Source: Ancylobacter gelatini (GTDB taxonomy: Bacteria; Pseudomonadota; Alphaproteobacteria; Rhizobiales; Xanthobacteraceae). From it: a DNA stretch of 64,000 bases. Positions 48,078-57,803 of the stretch are shown here, piece after piece (position 1 is the first letter of the stretch; the number at the start of each line of letters is the position of its first letter). The stretch lies in contig NZ_JAKVIL010000009.1 in the NCBI RefSeq assembly GCF_022601675.1, positions 124,001 to 188,000 on the forward strand, read 5' to 3'. Below the pieces are notes generated by a model that was not told where the DNA came from, ran no database searches, and saw nothing but the letters and a program-made list of their open reading frames with translations. Made by a program: the position numbers and the translations under genes.

Positions 48078-49913
48078 ATGCATGCGGACGGGCAAGGTTT
48101 TCTGATCGCGGCGCTGATCTTCCTGGCCACCGCCGTCATCGCCGTGCCGGTCGCGCGCCGTCTGGGACTGTCGCCGATCGTCGGCTACCTGATTGCGGGC
48201 GTTGCCATCGGGCCGTCCGGCCTCGGCGCCTTCAACGATCCCGAGCGCATCATCACCGTGGCCGAGATCGGCGTGGTGTTGCTGCTGTTCATCATCGGGC
48301 TCGAACTGCAGATTTCGCGGCTGCTGGCGCTGCGAAAGGCCATTTTCGGCCTCGGCACCATGCAGCTCGTGCTGACCGGCGGTGCGATCGCGCTGCTCAC
48401 CCATTATGCCGGCAACGGCTTCGACTGGCGCGCGGCGATCATTGCCGGTCTGGCGCTGGCGCTCTCCGCCACCTCGATCGCGCTCCAGCTTCTGGAGGAA
48501 AAGAACGGGCTCACCCAGCCCTATGGCCAGCGCGCCTTCGCGGTGCTGCTGTTCCAGGACATGGCGGTGGTGCCGCTGATCGCCTTCATGCCGCTGCTGG
48601 CGCCGGGCACCCATGAGGACCAGTCCTTCCTGGACGCGGCGCAGCATGTGCTGGTGGTGCTGGCCGCGCTGGCGGTGGTCATCGGTTCCGGGCGCTATCT
48701 GCTGACCCCGCTTTTCCGCGTGCTGGCCCAGAGCGGCGCGCGCGAGGTGATGACCGCGGCCGCGCTGCTGGTGGTGCTGGGCGCCGGGGCGATCATGGCC
48801 TCGGTCGGCATGTCCATGGCGCTCGGTGCGTTCCTCGCCGGGGTCATGCTGTCGGAATCCAGCTTCCGCCATGAGCTGGAAGCCAATGTCGACGCATTTC
48901 GCGGCCTGCTGATCGCGCTGTTCTTCATGGGCGTGGGCATGTCGATGGACCTCGATATCGTGCTCGCCAACGCGCCGCTGCTGATCGCCGGCACGCTGCT
49001 GGTCACGGTGGTGAAGGCGGTGTCGATCTGGGCGGTGTTCCGCGTCGCCCACGGCACCGAGGCCGATGCGGTGCGCGCCAGCGCCGTACTCACCTCGGCG
49101 GGCGAGTTCTCCTTCGTGCTGTTCCCCATCGGGCTGAGCCTCGGCCTGCTTACCGAGCACCAGGCGGCGATGCTGGCGGCCTGCGCCGCCATGACCATGA
49201 TGCTCGGTCCGCCGGTGGCGCTGGTGGGCGAGCATCTGGCGCGCTGGCTGGAGCGCCGGGAGGCGCGGCAGGACCCGGTGGAGGATTTCAGCGACGCCCA
49301 CGGTTCGGTTCTGGTGGTCGGCTTCGGCCGTTTCGGGCAGATCGTCTCGCAATGCCTGCTGGCGCGCGGGCTGGAGGTGACCATCATCGACAACGATGTC
49401 GAGATGATCCAGAGCGCCGGGCGCTTCGGCTTCCGCATCTATTATGGCGACGGCACCCGCTACGACGTGCTGCGCGCCGCCGGCGCCGAACGGGCGCGGG
49501 TGATCGCGATCTGCGTCGACCGGCGCGATACCGCCGATCGCATCGTCGACATGCTGGCGACCCATGTGCCGGCCGCGCGGCTCCATGTGCGCTCGTTCGA
49601 CCGCACCCATGCGCTGGAGCTGCGGGCGAAGGGCGTGGACTTCGAGATGCGCGAGACCTTCGAATCCGCGCTCGCCTTTGGCGAGGCGACGCTGCGCGCC
49701 AACGGCATCGACGCCGACACGGCGCAGGCGACGGTGAAGGACGTGCGGGTGTGGGACCTCGAACGGCTCAGGCGGCAGGCGGAGGAGGGCATCGACCGCG
49801 GTCCGCGCCGCTCCATGGAGCCCGAGCCGCTGGTGCCGCCCGAGCGCATCGCCCGCCCGCTCAACCCCGAGGCCGAGGACGCGCTGCGCCACGAAACCGA
49901 ATTCTCGTCCTGA
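48078..49913 (+). CDS. Kef-type monovalent cation:proton antiporter (CPA2) with TrkA-N domain
   Basis: The 611-residue protein has 12-13 membrane segments in the first 390 residues (starting QGFLIAALIFLATAVIAVPVARRLGLSPIVGYLIAGVAIGPSGLG). A cytoplasmic RCK/TrkA-N domain follows, with VLVVGFGRFGQIVSQCLLARG near residue 415. This is the KefB/KefC layout: glutathione-gated K+ efflux that acidifies the cytoplasm during electrophile attack. No KefF/KefG-like partner gene is adjacent, so gating by glutathione is inferred. ATG 48078 (MHADGQGF) is chosen over earlier in-frame codons that add a polar leader. Confidence 0.92.
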   Translation: MHADGQGFLIAALIFLATAVIAVPVARRLGLSPIVGYLIAGVAIGPSGLGAFNDPERIITVAEIGVVLLLFIIGLELQISRLLALRKAIFGLGTMQLVLTGGAIALLTHYAGNGFDWRAAIIAGLALALSATSIALQLLEEKNGLTQPYGQRAFAVLLFQDMAVVPLIAFMPLLAPGTHEDQSFLDAAQHVLVVLAALAVVIGSGRYLLTPLFRVLAQSGAREVMTAAALLVVLGAGAIMASVGMSMALGAFLAGVMLSESSFRHELEANVDAFRGLLIALFFMGVGMSMDLDIVLANAPLLIAGTLLVTVVKAVSIWAVFRVAHGTEADAVRASAVLTSAGEFSFVLFPIGLSLGLLTEHQAAMLAACAAMTMMLGPPVALVGEHLARWLERREARQDPVEDFSDAHGSVLVVGFGRFGQIVSQCLLARGLEVTIIDNDVEMIQSAGRFGFRIYYGDGTRYDVLRAAGAERARVIAICVDRRDTADRIVDMLATHVPAARLHVRSFDRTHALELRAKGVDFEMRETFESALAFGEATLRANGIDADTAQATVKDVRVWDLERLRRQAEEGIDRGPRRSMEPEPLVPPERIARPLNPEAEDALRHETEFSS

Positions 49914-50004
49914 ACGAGGAGGTCACCCGCCCGCGCGGGGTTCCGGCATGGATCATGCATCTGGCACCCGACGCCAGATCCAGATTCATTCGCGGAGCGA
50001 TTCG

Positions 50005-51144
50005 ATGTTCAGTTCGCAGTTCAAGGCATCCGTCAGCCGGCGCACCCTGCTCAAGGGCGCGGCAGCGGCCGGCGCGGCGGTGGCCATGCCCGCCATCATC
50101 AGCCCGCGCGCCCTCGCCTCCTCCGGCGAGATCGACATCATGATGTGGTCGGACTACCTGCCGGAGAGCTTCGTCAAGAGCTTCACCGACAAGACCGGCA
50201 TCAAGGTGAACTTCACCGGCATCGGCTCGAACGACGACATCCTGAACAAGATGAAGGCAACCAACGGTCAGGGTTTCGACATCGTGACCCCGACGGTGAA
50301 CCGCAACCCGCTCTGGGCCGATCTCGGCCTGCTGCAGCCCTTCGACATGAAGCGCGTTCCCATCGACAAGGTGAACCCCGCCATGGCGATCGGTGACAAG
50401 TACTGGAACTTCGGCGGCAAGGGCACCGCCTGGATCCCGCATATCTGGGGCACCGAAGGCATTGCCTGGCGCACCGACAAGTTCACCCCGGCGGGCGAGT
50501 TCCCGAGCTATTACGACACCTGGGACGAGGCCAATGCCGGCAAGACCATGGGCCGCGCGCATTCCTCCATCCTCGGCCTCGGCCTCGGCATGGAGCGGCG
50601 CGGCGAGCTGGCGCCCGGCTCGGTCTGGGCGGCCTATACCAGCGAGGACAAGATGAAGGAGGTCTGGACCAAGCTGACCGAGACCGCCATCGCCAAGAAG
50701 AAGAACCTCAAGCTGATCTGGAACGACGCCGACACCCAGAAGAATGGCCTGCTCAATGAGGGCGTGATCGTCGGCCAGACCTGGGACGGCCCGCCGATCG
50801 CGCTGAAGACCGCCGGCGAGCCGGTGATGTACCGCGCGCCGGTGGAAGGCGCGATGGCCTGGATCGACGGCCTCGCCATGCCGATCGGCGCCAAGAACAC
50901 CGATCAGATCTATGCCTTCATCGCCGCCTGCTACGACCCCGAGCTGGCCGGCACCGCGATCAAGACCCACGGCTACAATTCGCCGGTGATCGGCGCCGAC
51001 AAGTTCGGCGGCGAGGTCTATGCCAAGAACTTCGCCGACGCCTATCCGGGCGACGCGCTGGCCAAGCTCAACGCCTGGCCGGCCGAAGCGCCCTGGTACG
51101 CCAAGACGCGCACCGAGTTCGTGAACAAGTTCATGAGCGCCTGA
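50005..51144 (+). CDS. ABC transporter substrate-binding protein, polyamine (PotD/PotF) type
   Basis: The 379-residue protein has a twin-arginine-type export signal (SRRTLLKGAAAAGAAVAMPAI) and then a periplasmic-binding fold starting EIDIMMWSDYLPESFVKSFTDKTG. The family includes putrescine/spermidine and related solute-binding proteins. Conserved aromatic and acidic residues suggest a cationic ligand, but the exact substrate is not certain. ATG 50005 is preceded by GGAG. A hairpin follows, separating it from the other transporter genes. Confidence 0.88.
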   Translation: MFSSQFKASVSRRTLLKGAAAAGAAVAMPAIISPRALASSGEIDIMMWSDYLPESFVKSFTDKTGIKVNFTGIGSNDDILNKMKATNGQGFDIVTPTVNRNPLWADLGLLQPFDMKRVPIDKVNPAMAIGDKYWNFGGKGTAWIPHIWGTEGIAWRTDKFTPAGEFPSYYDTWDEANAGKTMGRAHSSILGLGLGMERRGELAPGSVWAAYTSEDKMKEVWTKLTETAIAKKKNLKLIWNDADTQKNGLLNEGVIVGQTWDGPPIALKTAGEPVMYRAPVEGAMAWIDGLAMPIGAKNTDQIYAFIAACYDPELAGTAIKTHGYNSPVIGADKFGGEVYAKNFADAYPGDALAKLNAWPAEAPWYAKTRTEFVNKFMSA

Positions 51145-51173
51145 GCGCGGACGCCCCACGCTCCGCCAAGCTT

Positions 51174-51198
51174 CCGGCCCGGACAGGTTCCGGGCCGG
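51174..51198. terminator. intercistronic hairpin after the binding-protein gene
   Basis: CCGGCCCGG and CCGGGCCGG form a perfect 9-bp stem with a 7-nt loop, followed by CCCTCTTAATT. Located 30 bp after the binding-protein stop, it could end part of the transcripts or protect the 3' end of the mRNA, giving more binding protein than transporter. Confidence 0.6.
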
Positions 51199-51239
51199 CC
51201 CTCTTAATTGCGTGCTCAGTTTCGAGTGTTCGGAGGCCC

Positions 51240-52313
51240 ATGACAACGCGGGATGTCCGGCTGGACCATGTGACGATCCGGTTCGGCGCGCATATAGCGG
51301 TCGACAATGCGCTGCTGACCATCGAGGGCGGCGAGTTCTTCTCCTTCCTCGGCCCGTCCGGCTGCGGCAAGACCACGCTGCTGCGCTGCGTTTCCGGCTT
51401 CATCGAGCCGACCGAAGGCCGGGTGCTGATCGGCGGCAAGGATATGGCGCGCGTCGGCCCCAACAAGCGGCCGACCGCGCTGATCTTCCAGAATCTCGCG
51501 CTGTTTCCGCTGATGAGCGTCGCCGACAACATCGCCTTCCCGCTGGAAGTGCGCGGCGTCGGGCGCAAGGAGCGCCGCCGGCGCGCTGACGAGTTGCTGG
51601 AACTGATCGCCCTGCCCGGCCTCGGCGACAAGAAGGTCTATGAACTCTCCGGCGGCCAGCGCCAGCGCGTCGCCATCGCCCGCGCGCTCGCGGTCGAGCC
51701 GGACATCCTGCTGCTCGACGAGCCGCTCTCCGCGCTCGATCTCAAGCTGCGCCAGCACATGCGCACCGAGCTGCGCGCCATCCAGAAGCAGGTCGGCCTG
51801 ACGTTCATCTACATCACCCACGACCAGGGTGAGGCGCTGACCATGTCCGACCGGGTGGCGGTGATGAATGCCGGCGTGATCGAGCAGATCGACGACCCGG
51901 TGACGATCTATGAGCGGCCCAAAACCCCGTTCGTCGCCGGTTTCGTCGGCGAAACCAATACGATTGCTGGCAAGGTGATGTCGCAATCCGGGCTCGACGT
52001 GGTGCTCGACACCCCGCTCGGGCCGCTTTCCGGCATGGCCGGCGGCGGGCGGCATTTCTCCGTCGGGGACGCGTGCCTGCTTTTTGTCCGGCCCGAGCAG
52101 CTTTCGGTGCAAGCGGCGGGCGCGTTCTCCGCCACCGTGGTGAAGGAGGAGTTCGAGGGCAATTTGCGCCACGTCTTCCTCGATGGCGCGGGCACGCCGC
52201 TGCGGCTGTCGCGCGTGGGCGGCGGCGCGCCGCTGGCGCCGGGCACGAGCATCGCCCTCAGCTATGACCACACGCGCAGCACCGTGCTGCCGGCCAGCGG
52301 GGCGCGGGCGTGA
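51240..52313 (+). CDS. ABC transporter ATP-binding protein, PotA type
   Basis: The 357-residue ATPase has Walker A GPSGCGKTTLLRC near residue 38, signature LSGGQRQRVAIARALAVEPDILLLDEPLSALD, the H-loop YITHDQGEALTMSD and a C-terminal TOBE regulatory domain. It energises uptake through the two permeases that follow. The start is ATG 51240; the stop overlaps the next gene by 4 bp. Confidence 0.94.
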   Translation: MTTRDVRLDHVTIRFGAHIAVDNALLTIEGGEFFSFLGPSGCGKTTLLRCVSGFIEPTEGRVLIGGKDMARVGPNKRPTALIFQNLALFPLMSVADNIAFPLEVRGVGRKERRRRADELLELIALPGLGDKKVYELSGGQRQRVAIARALAVEPDILLLDEPLSALDLKLRQHMRTELRAIQKQVGLTFIYITHDQGEALTMSDRVAVMNAGVIEQIDDPVTIYERPKTPFVAGFVGETNTIAGKVMSQSGLDVVLDTPLGPLSGMAGGGRHFSVGDACLLFVRPEQLSVQAAGAFSATVVKEEFEGNLRHVFLDGAGTPLRLSRVGGGAPLAPGTSIALSYDHTRSTVLPASGARA

Positions 52314-53233
52314 ACGCGGTGGCGCGGATTTTCCGCGACTTCAGCGGCAAGCACGGGCTCGGCGTCGCGCTCTATATCGGCATCGGCGTGCTGGTGTGGG
52401 TGATCGTGCTGATCACCCTGCCGCAGCTCGCCATGCTGGACTACTCCTTCCGCAACAACCTGCCCCCGCCCATGCGCGGCGGCGAGGCGGACGTCTACAC
52501 GCTGGTGAACTACCGCTATTTCCTGTTCGGCGGCGGCGACGGACTGAACACGCTCGACATGTGGGTGCTGGGCAAAACCATCCTCGCGGCGGTGGTGGTC
52601 ACCTTCATCGATGTGCTGCTGTGCTACCCGATCGCCTTCATCCTCGCCCATTCCGCCACCGGCGTCGCCGCGCGGCTGATGGTGCTGGGGCTGATCGTGC
52701 CGTTCTGGGTCAACGAGATCCTGCGCGCCTTCGCCTTCCGCGTGATCTTTGGCGCCACCGGGCTGATCAACGGCATCGGCCTCGGGCTCGGCCTGTGGGA
52801 CGCGCCGGTCGACTTCATCCGCGCCGATGTCGCGCTCTATTCCAGCCTGACCTATTCCTACATCCTGCTGATGGTGTTCCCGATCTATAACGCGGTCGAG
52901 GCGCTGGACCGCAACCAGATCGAGGCCGCGCGCGACATGGGCGCCGCGTGGTGGCGGGTGCACTGGCGCATCGTGCTCCCCGTCGCCAAGCCCGGCATCG
53001 CCTCGGGCGCGACCATCGTGTTCATGCTGACCGCCGGCGCGCTGGCGGCGCCGCAGATTCTCGGCGGGCCGTCGAACCTGTGGTTCACACAGCTGATCTA
53101 CCAATGGTTCAACGATGCCGGCGACTGGGCGCGAGGCTCGGCCTACGCCATCATCCTGCTGTTCACCTGCCTCGCCTTCGTCCTGCTGATGATGAAGGTG
53201 TTCAAGGTGCCGATCGGGGCGATCGGCCGATGA
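52310..53233 (+). CDS. ABC transporter permease, PotB type
   Basis: The 307-residue inner-membrane protein has six membrane segments and the cytoplasmic EAA loop (EAARDMGAAWWRVHWRIVLP) that docks on the ATPase. The family is polyamine/opine-type permease 1. GTG 52310 overlaps the ATPase stop, and the gene itself overlaps the second permease by 4 bp. Confidence 0.93.
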   Translation: MNAVARIFRDFSGKHGLGVALYIGIGVLVWVIVLITLPQLAMLDYSFRNNLPPPMRGGEADVYTLVNYRYFLFGGGDGLNTLDMWVLGKTILAAVVVTFIDVLLCYPIAFILAHSATGVAARLMVLGLIVPFWVNEILRAFAFRVIFGATGLINGIGLGLGLWDAPVDFIRADVALYSSLTYSYILLMVFPIYNAVEALDRNQIEAARDMGAAWWRVHWRIVLPVAKPGIASGATIVFMLTAGALAAPQILGGPSNLWFTQLIYQWFNDAGDWARGSAYAIILLFTCLAFVLLMMKVFKVPIGAIGR

Positions 53234-54591
53234 GCACGGGAAACGCCACCGGACGGGTCTTTTCCGTCGGCTACACGCTTCTGTTCTTCGCCTTCCTGTT
53301 CGGCCCGCTGCTGATCATGTCGGCGACGGCGTTCAATTCGTCTTCCTTCCCGCGCATCACGCCGTGGGAATGCTTCACCACCGACTGGTTCGGCGTGCTC
53401 ATCTCCAACACGCGGCTGATGCAGGGTCTCGTCACCTCGATCATCATCGGGGTCGGCGTGGTGGCGATCTCGGTGCCGCTGGGGCTGGCCGGCGCGCTGG
53501 CGCTGGCGGAAATCACCCCCAGCCTGCGCTCGGCGCTCTACACGGTGCTGATCACCCCGGTGCTGATTCCCGGCGTGGTGCTCGGCATTTCCACCATCGT
53601 GTTCTGGGGCGATCTCGGCCGTTCGCTTGGCGGCGGTTTCTCGACGCTGTTCTTCAACGGCATCTTCCTGACCGTCATCGGGCAGGTCACCTTCATCGCC
53701 GCCTATGCCATGCTGATCTTCTCGGCGCGGCTGCAGCGCTTCGACCCGACGCTGACCGAGGCCGCGCTCGATCTCGGCGCCACACCGGGGCAGGCGTTCC
53801 GCAAGATCCTGCTGCCGTTCCTGCGGCCGGCGATCGGCTCGGCGGCGTTCCTCACGCTGCTGGCCTCGTTCGAGAACTACAACACCACCGTCTTCACCAT
53901 CCTCGCCGACAATACCTTCACCACCGCGCTGGCCTCCAAGGTGCGCTACGGCACCGACCCCTCGCTCTCGGCGCTGGCGGTGATCATCATCGCGGTGACG
54001 CTGATCGGCGCGATCGTGCACGAGGCCTATACACGCCGTGGCGAGGCGCTGGTCGCCGGCCCGGCCAAATCCGGGCTATACGCCAACCGGCTCGGCCGGC
54101 TCGCCGTGCACCCGCTCACCGTTTTCGCGCTGCTGGTCGGTCTCGCCGGCTTTGCGGTCTATGGCGGCATGCACCATGAGTCCGGCGCCTGCCAGGGCCG
54201 GATCATGGAGGGCAAGCGCGCCGAGCAGGAGCGGCTGATCGAGGAGCAGCAACGGCGCATGAAGGAGAACGCCGCCCGCCCGCAGGCGCCGGCGGCCGGC
54301 AGCGCACCGGGCAATCCTTCGCCCTTCGGCGGCGCGTTCGGCAATGTCGGCCCCGCCGCACCCCCGGCCCCCGCCGCGCCGGCACCGTCCGGCAGTGCGC
54401 CCGGCAACCCGTCTCCGTTCGGCGGGGCTTTCGGAAATGTCGGGCCGGCGACGCCTTCCGTTCCGGCGGCCCCGCCCGCGAGCATGCCGCCCGCCGGGCC
54501 AGCCTCCTCGGGCAGCGCGCCGGGCAATCCCTCGCCCTTCGGCGGCGCGTTCGGCAACGTCGCCCCAGGCGCCCCCGCGCCGCCGCCCTGA
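53230..54591 (+). CDS. ABC transporter permease, PotC type, with repeat-bearing C-terminal extension
   Basis: The first 280 residues are a normal six-segment permease with an EAA loop (EAALDLGATPGQAFRKILLP). Family members usually end there. This one continues to 453 residues: a seventh hydrophobic stretch (about residues 296-316, TVFALLVGLAGFAVYGGM), a charged helical run (EGKRAEQERLIEEQQRRMKEN) and three copies of GSAPGNPSPFGGAFGN at residues 357, 388 and 428, separated by proline/alanine linkers. The frame is intact through the extension and codon use stays normal, so it is not a frameshift artefact. With six segments the C-terminus would be cytoplasmic; with seven it would be periplasmic. 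Confidence 0.9.
   Translation: MSTGNATGRVFSVGYTLLFFAFLFGPLLIMSATAFNSSSFPRITPWECFTTDWFGVLISNTRLMQGLVTSIIIGVGVVAISVPLGLAGALALAEITPSLRSALYTVLITPVLIPGVVLGISTIVFWGDLGRSLGGGFSTLFFNGIFLTVIGQVTFIAAYAMLIFSARLQRFDPTLTEAALDLGATPGQAFRKILLPFLRPAIGSAAFLTLLASFENYNTTVFTILADNTFTTALASKVRYGTDPSLSALAVIIIAVTLIGAIVHEAYTRRGEALVAGPAKSGLYANRLGRLAVHPLTVFALLVGLAGFAVYGGMHHESGACQGRIMEGKRAEQERLIEEQQRRMKENAARPQAPAAGSAPGNPSPFGGAFGNVGPAAPPAPAAPAPSGSAPGNPSPFGGAFGNVGPATPSVPAAPPASMPPAGPASSGSAPGNPSPFGGAFGNVAPGAPAPPP
54298..54573 (+). repeat. three-copy coding repeat (20-residue units)
   Basis: Units of about 60 bp start at 54298, 54391 and 54511. Copies 1 and 2 encode the same 20 residues, yet differ at 12 of 20 codons, all silently. 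Copy 3 differs only near its end. This is a protein-level repeat, not a recent DNA duplication. Confidence 0.9.
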
Positions 54592-54826
54592 GGGGCTCGT
54601 GCAGCGCGCCACACGTGGGCCAAAGCCTTGACCCGGCGCCGAATTCCTGGCTCGCGGCGGCGTCAGGACCATAGCGGCGGTGGGTGGTCATTTTTTACCC
54701 GCGTTCACGCGGTGATGATCGTCTAGGCAATTTGATCGGGCGGGCGGGGCTGGCGCCGGGGCCCGCTCATGCTAGGTTGACCCTGGGGCTGGTGTATCGG
54801 AGCTGGTTTTCGGAGGCTCGGCACGC

Positions 54827-57559
54827 GTGACGGCGACACCGGAAGGACAATCGGACAGCGGCGAGGCGGGGCCCGACGCGACGGTTCTGCGCATCGAGCG
54901 GCGCATGGCGGGGGCGCTTCGACGCGCCCAGGCCGCGCTGCTGTGGGAGCGCGTCTGGCCGGCGCTGGTGGCGCTCGGCGTCGCGCTGGGCGTGTTTCTC
55001 ATCGCCTCCTGGCTCGGCCTGTGGCTGGTGCTTTCGCCCGCCGGCCGGATGATCGGCATTGCGCTGTTCGCCGTCGCGCTGGCGGTCGCGCTGATCCCGG
55101 CTCTGCGCATCCGCCTTCCCTCGGACGCCGATGCGCTGTCCCGGCTCGACCGCGAGAGCGGGCTGGCCCATCGCCCGGCGACTGCCCTGTCCGACCATCT
55201 CGCCGGCAAGCCGGACGACCCGGTAGCCAGCGCGCTCTGGCGCGCGCACATGGCGCGGGTGTCGAGCCAGATCGGCGCGCTGCGCGTCGGCCTGCCCTCG
55301 CCGCGCCTTGCCGCCATCGACACGCGCGCGGTGCGGGCACTGGTGGTGCTCGGCGTGGTCGCGACCTTCTTCATGGCGCCGGGCGACCATGTGCGTCGCA
55401 TCGCCACCGCTTTCGACTGGCATGCCAGCGTGCCACCGACCCCCTACCGCATCGACGCCTGGGTGACGCCGCCGGCCTATACCGGCCGCGCGCCGATCAT
55501 CCTGCCGGGCCTGCGTTCGCAGGAGACCGCACAGAACGCCGCGATGGTCGATGAGCCGCGGGATGTCGCCGCGCTGGATGGTGAAGCGAGCGCGATGACG
55601 GTGCCGGCCGGCAGCGAGCTTGTGGTGCGCGTCACCGGCCTGCCGGGCGCCGGGCTCACGCTCGAAGGCGGCATCGCCGCGGCGCTGCCGGAACCGGCCG
55701 AGGGCGAGGCCCCGGCGGCAGGCGCGCCAGCGGCCACGCCGCCGGCCGACACTGCCCGCGCCGCCAATGGCGAGCAGCGCTACGTGATCGCGCAGGACGG
55801 CGTGGCCCGGATCGAAGGGCCGGACGGGCGCCGCATCGCCTGGAGTTTCAAAGCCCAGCCCGACGCACCCCCGAGCATCGCGCTGGCGCGCGACCCGCAG
55901 GCCTCCGGCCGCACGGCGATGATGCTGGCCTACAAGGTGGAGGATGATTACGGCGTGGTGAGCGCGCAGGCGCGCTTCGCGGCACTGCCGCCCGCGCCGT
56001 CGCTTCACGCGCTGAAGAATGCCCCGCCCCGGCCGGAGCCGCGCCCGCTGGTCGCGGCGCCCGATTTCGCGCTGCCGCTGCCCGGCGGGCGCACCCGCTC
56101 CGGCGCCAGCCAGACCACCAAGGACCTGACCGAGAGCCCGTGGGCCGGCGCCCGCGTGGCGATGACGCTGGAAGCGCGCGACGAGGCCGGCAATGTCGGC
56201 GTGGCGCCGACCCGCAACATCGTGCTGCCGGCGCGCGTGTTCTCCAATCCGCTGGCGCGCGCACTGATCGAGCAGCGGCGCGACCTCGCGCTCAACGTCA
56301 ATGAGCGCGAGCGCGTCGAGGCCGCGCTGCGCGCGCTAGCGATCGCGCCCGAGCGCTTCACGCCCGAGGTCTCGCATTATCTCGGCCTGCGCACCGCGAC
56401 CACGCGCCTCGCCAACGCCCGCAACGACGATGAGCTGCGCGAGGTGGTGGACTATCTCTGGGAAGTCGCGGTCCGCATCGAGGACGGCGAGATGTCCGAT
56501 GTCGAGAAGCGGCTGCGCGATGCCCAGGAGGCGCTGCAAAGCGCGCTGGAGAACAATGCCAGCGACGAGGAGATCGCCAAGCTGACGCAGGAACTGCGCG
56601 AGGCGATGCAGGAATTCATGAAGGCGCTGGCCGAGCAGGCCCAGCGCAATGGCGACATGGCCAGCCAGCCCATGGACCCGAATACCCGCACGCTGCGCCC
56701 GCAGGATTTGCAGCGCATGCTCGACCGCATCGAGGACATGGCCCGCAACGGTGCGCGCGATGGCGCCCGCCAGATGCTGAGCGAATTGCAGAACATGCTG
56801 AACGGCCTGCAGGCCGGGCGCCAGCAGCAACAGCAGCGCCGCGGCCAGAGCCAGATGTCGCAGGCGATGGACGAGCTCGGCAACATGATCCGCCAGCAGC
56901 AGCGCTTGCGCGACCGCACCTTCAAGGAAGGCCAGCAGCCCGGCCAGCAGGGTGAATCGGGCGAGCCGGGGCAGCAGGGCGAGCAGGCGTTCAACGAGCT
57001 CAAGCAGAATCAGGAACAGCTGCGCGAACAGCTCCGCCAGCTGCGCGAGAAGATGCAGCAGGCCATGCGCAATCGCGGCCAGCAGGGGCAGAAGGGCGAA
57101 CAGGGCCAGCCCGGCGAGGGCCAGCAAGGTCAGGGTCAACAGGGCCAGCAGGGGCAGGGACAGCCCGGCGATGGCGGCCTTGGCGAGGCGGAGCAGGCGA
57201 TGCGCGAAGCCGAGCAGGCGCTCGGCCAGGGCGACGGCACCGGCGCGGTGGATGCGCAGAGCGAGGCGCTGCAGGCGTTGCGCAAGGGCGCCCAGCAGAT
57301 GGCCGAGGCGATGCAGCAGCAGGGCGGCCCCGATGGCGGCCCCGGCTCGCCCTCCGGCGAGATGGCCGAGCGCAACGACCCGCTCGGACGCCCGCTGCGC
57401 TCCCGCGACTATGGCGACGACACCACGGTGAAGGTGCCGGACGAGTTCGACATGCAGCGCGCGCGCCGCGTGCTGGAGGAACTGCGCCGCCGCTTCGGCG
57501 AGAATTTCCGTCCGCAGCTCGAACTCGACTATCTGGAGCGCCTGCTGCGCGATTTCTGA
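54827..57559 (+). CDS. TIGR02302/DUF4175 family membrane protein
   Basis: The 910-residue protein has two membrane segments near the start (about residues 44-62 and 68-86) and one near 170. A large periplasmic region follows (AYTGRAPIILPG; ALARDPQASGRTAMMLAYKVEDDYGV), then a coiled, methionine/glutamine-rich C-terminal third. Residues 665-790 include Q-runs and a GQQGQ/GQPGE-type low-complexity segment. It fits the alphaproteobacterial TIGR02302 family, whose function is unknown. GTG 54827 has GGAGG nine bases upstream. No operon partner is evident. Confidence 0.88.
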   Translation: MTATPEGQSDSGEAGPDATVLRIERRMAGALRRAQAALLWERVWPALVALGVALGVFLIASWLGLWLVLSPAGRMIGIALFAVALAVALIPALRIRLPSDADALSRLDRESGLAHRPATALSDHLAGKPDDPVASALWRAHMARVSSQIGALRVGLPSPRLAAIDTRAVRALVVLGVVATFFMAPGDHVRRIATAFDWHASVPPTPYRIDAWVTPPAYTGRAPIILPGLRSQETAQNAAMVDEPRDVAALDGEASAMTVPAGSELVVRVTGLPGAGLTLEGGIAAALPEPAEGEAPAAGAPAATPPADTARAANGEQRYVIAQDGVARIEGPDGRRIAWSFKAQPDAPPSIALARDPQASGRTAMMLAYKVEDDYGVVSAQARFAALPPAPSLHALKNAPPRPEPRPLVAAPDFALPLPGGRTRSGASQTTKDLTESPWAGARVAMTLEARDEAGNVGVAPTRNIVLPARVFSNPLARALIEQRRDLALNVNERERVEAALRALAIAPERFTPEVSHYLGLRTATTRLANARNDDELREVVDYLWEVAVRIEDGEMSDVEKRLRDAQEALQSALENNASDEEIAKLTQELREAMQEFMKALAEQAQRNGDMASQPMDPNTRTLRPQDLQRMLDRIEDMARNGARDGARQMLSELQNMLNGLQAGRQQQQQRRGQSQMSQAMDELGNMIRQQQRLRDRTFKEGQQPGQQGESGEPGQQGEQAFNELKQNQEQLREQLRQLREKMQQAMRNRGQQGQKGEQGQPGEGQQGQGQQGQQGQGQPGDGGLGEAEQAMREAEQALGQGDGTGAVDAQSEALQALRKGAQQMAEAMQQQGGPDGGPGSPSGEMAERNDPLGRPLRSRDYGDDTTVKVPDEFDMQRARRVLEELRRRFGENFRPQLELDYLERLLRDF

Positions 57560-57803
57560 GCGGCGCCGGATCGGGCCTGTGGGATGCCGCAGCCGGCCGG
57601 GGCGCTTCCCGGAGGTTTCGACGCGGGTCCCGACACGGACATGGCGCCGCAGCCGCTCCATCTCGGCTGGATCGTCGGTGTCCGAGCCTTGCACCCGACG
57701 CGCGACGCCATTTAAGGTGCCTTCCGAAGAGGGAGCCGTCCGGTGCGCCCGGCGCGGGCGCGGCCCGGCCGGCGCCGCGACGGCGATGTCGCAGGGGAAG
57801 AAA

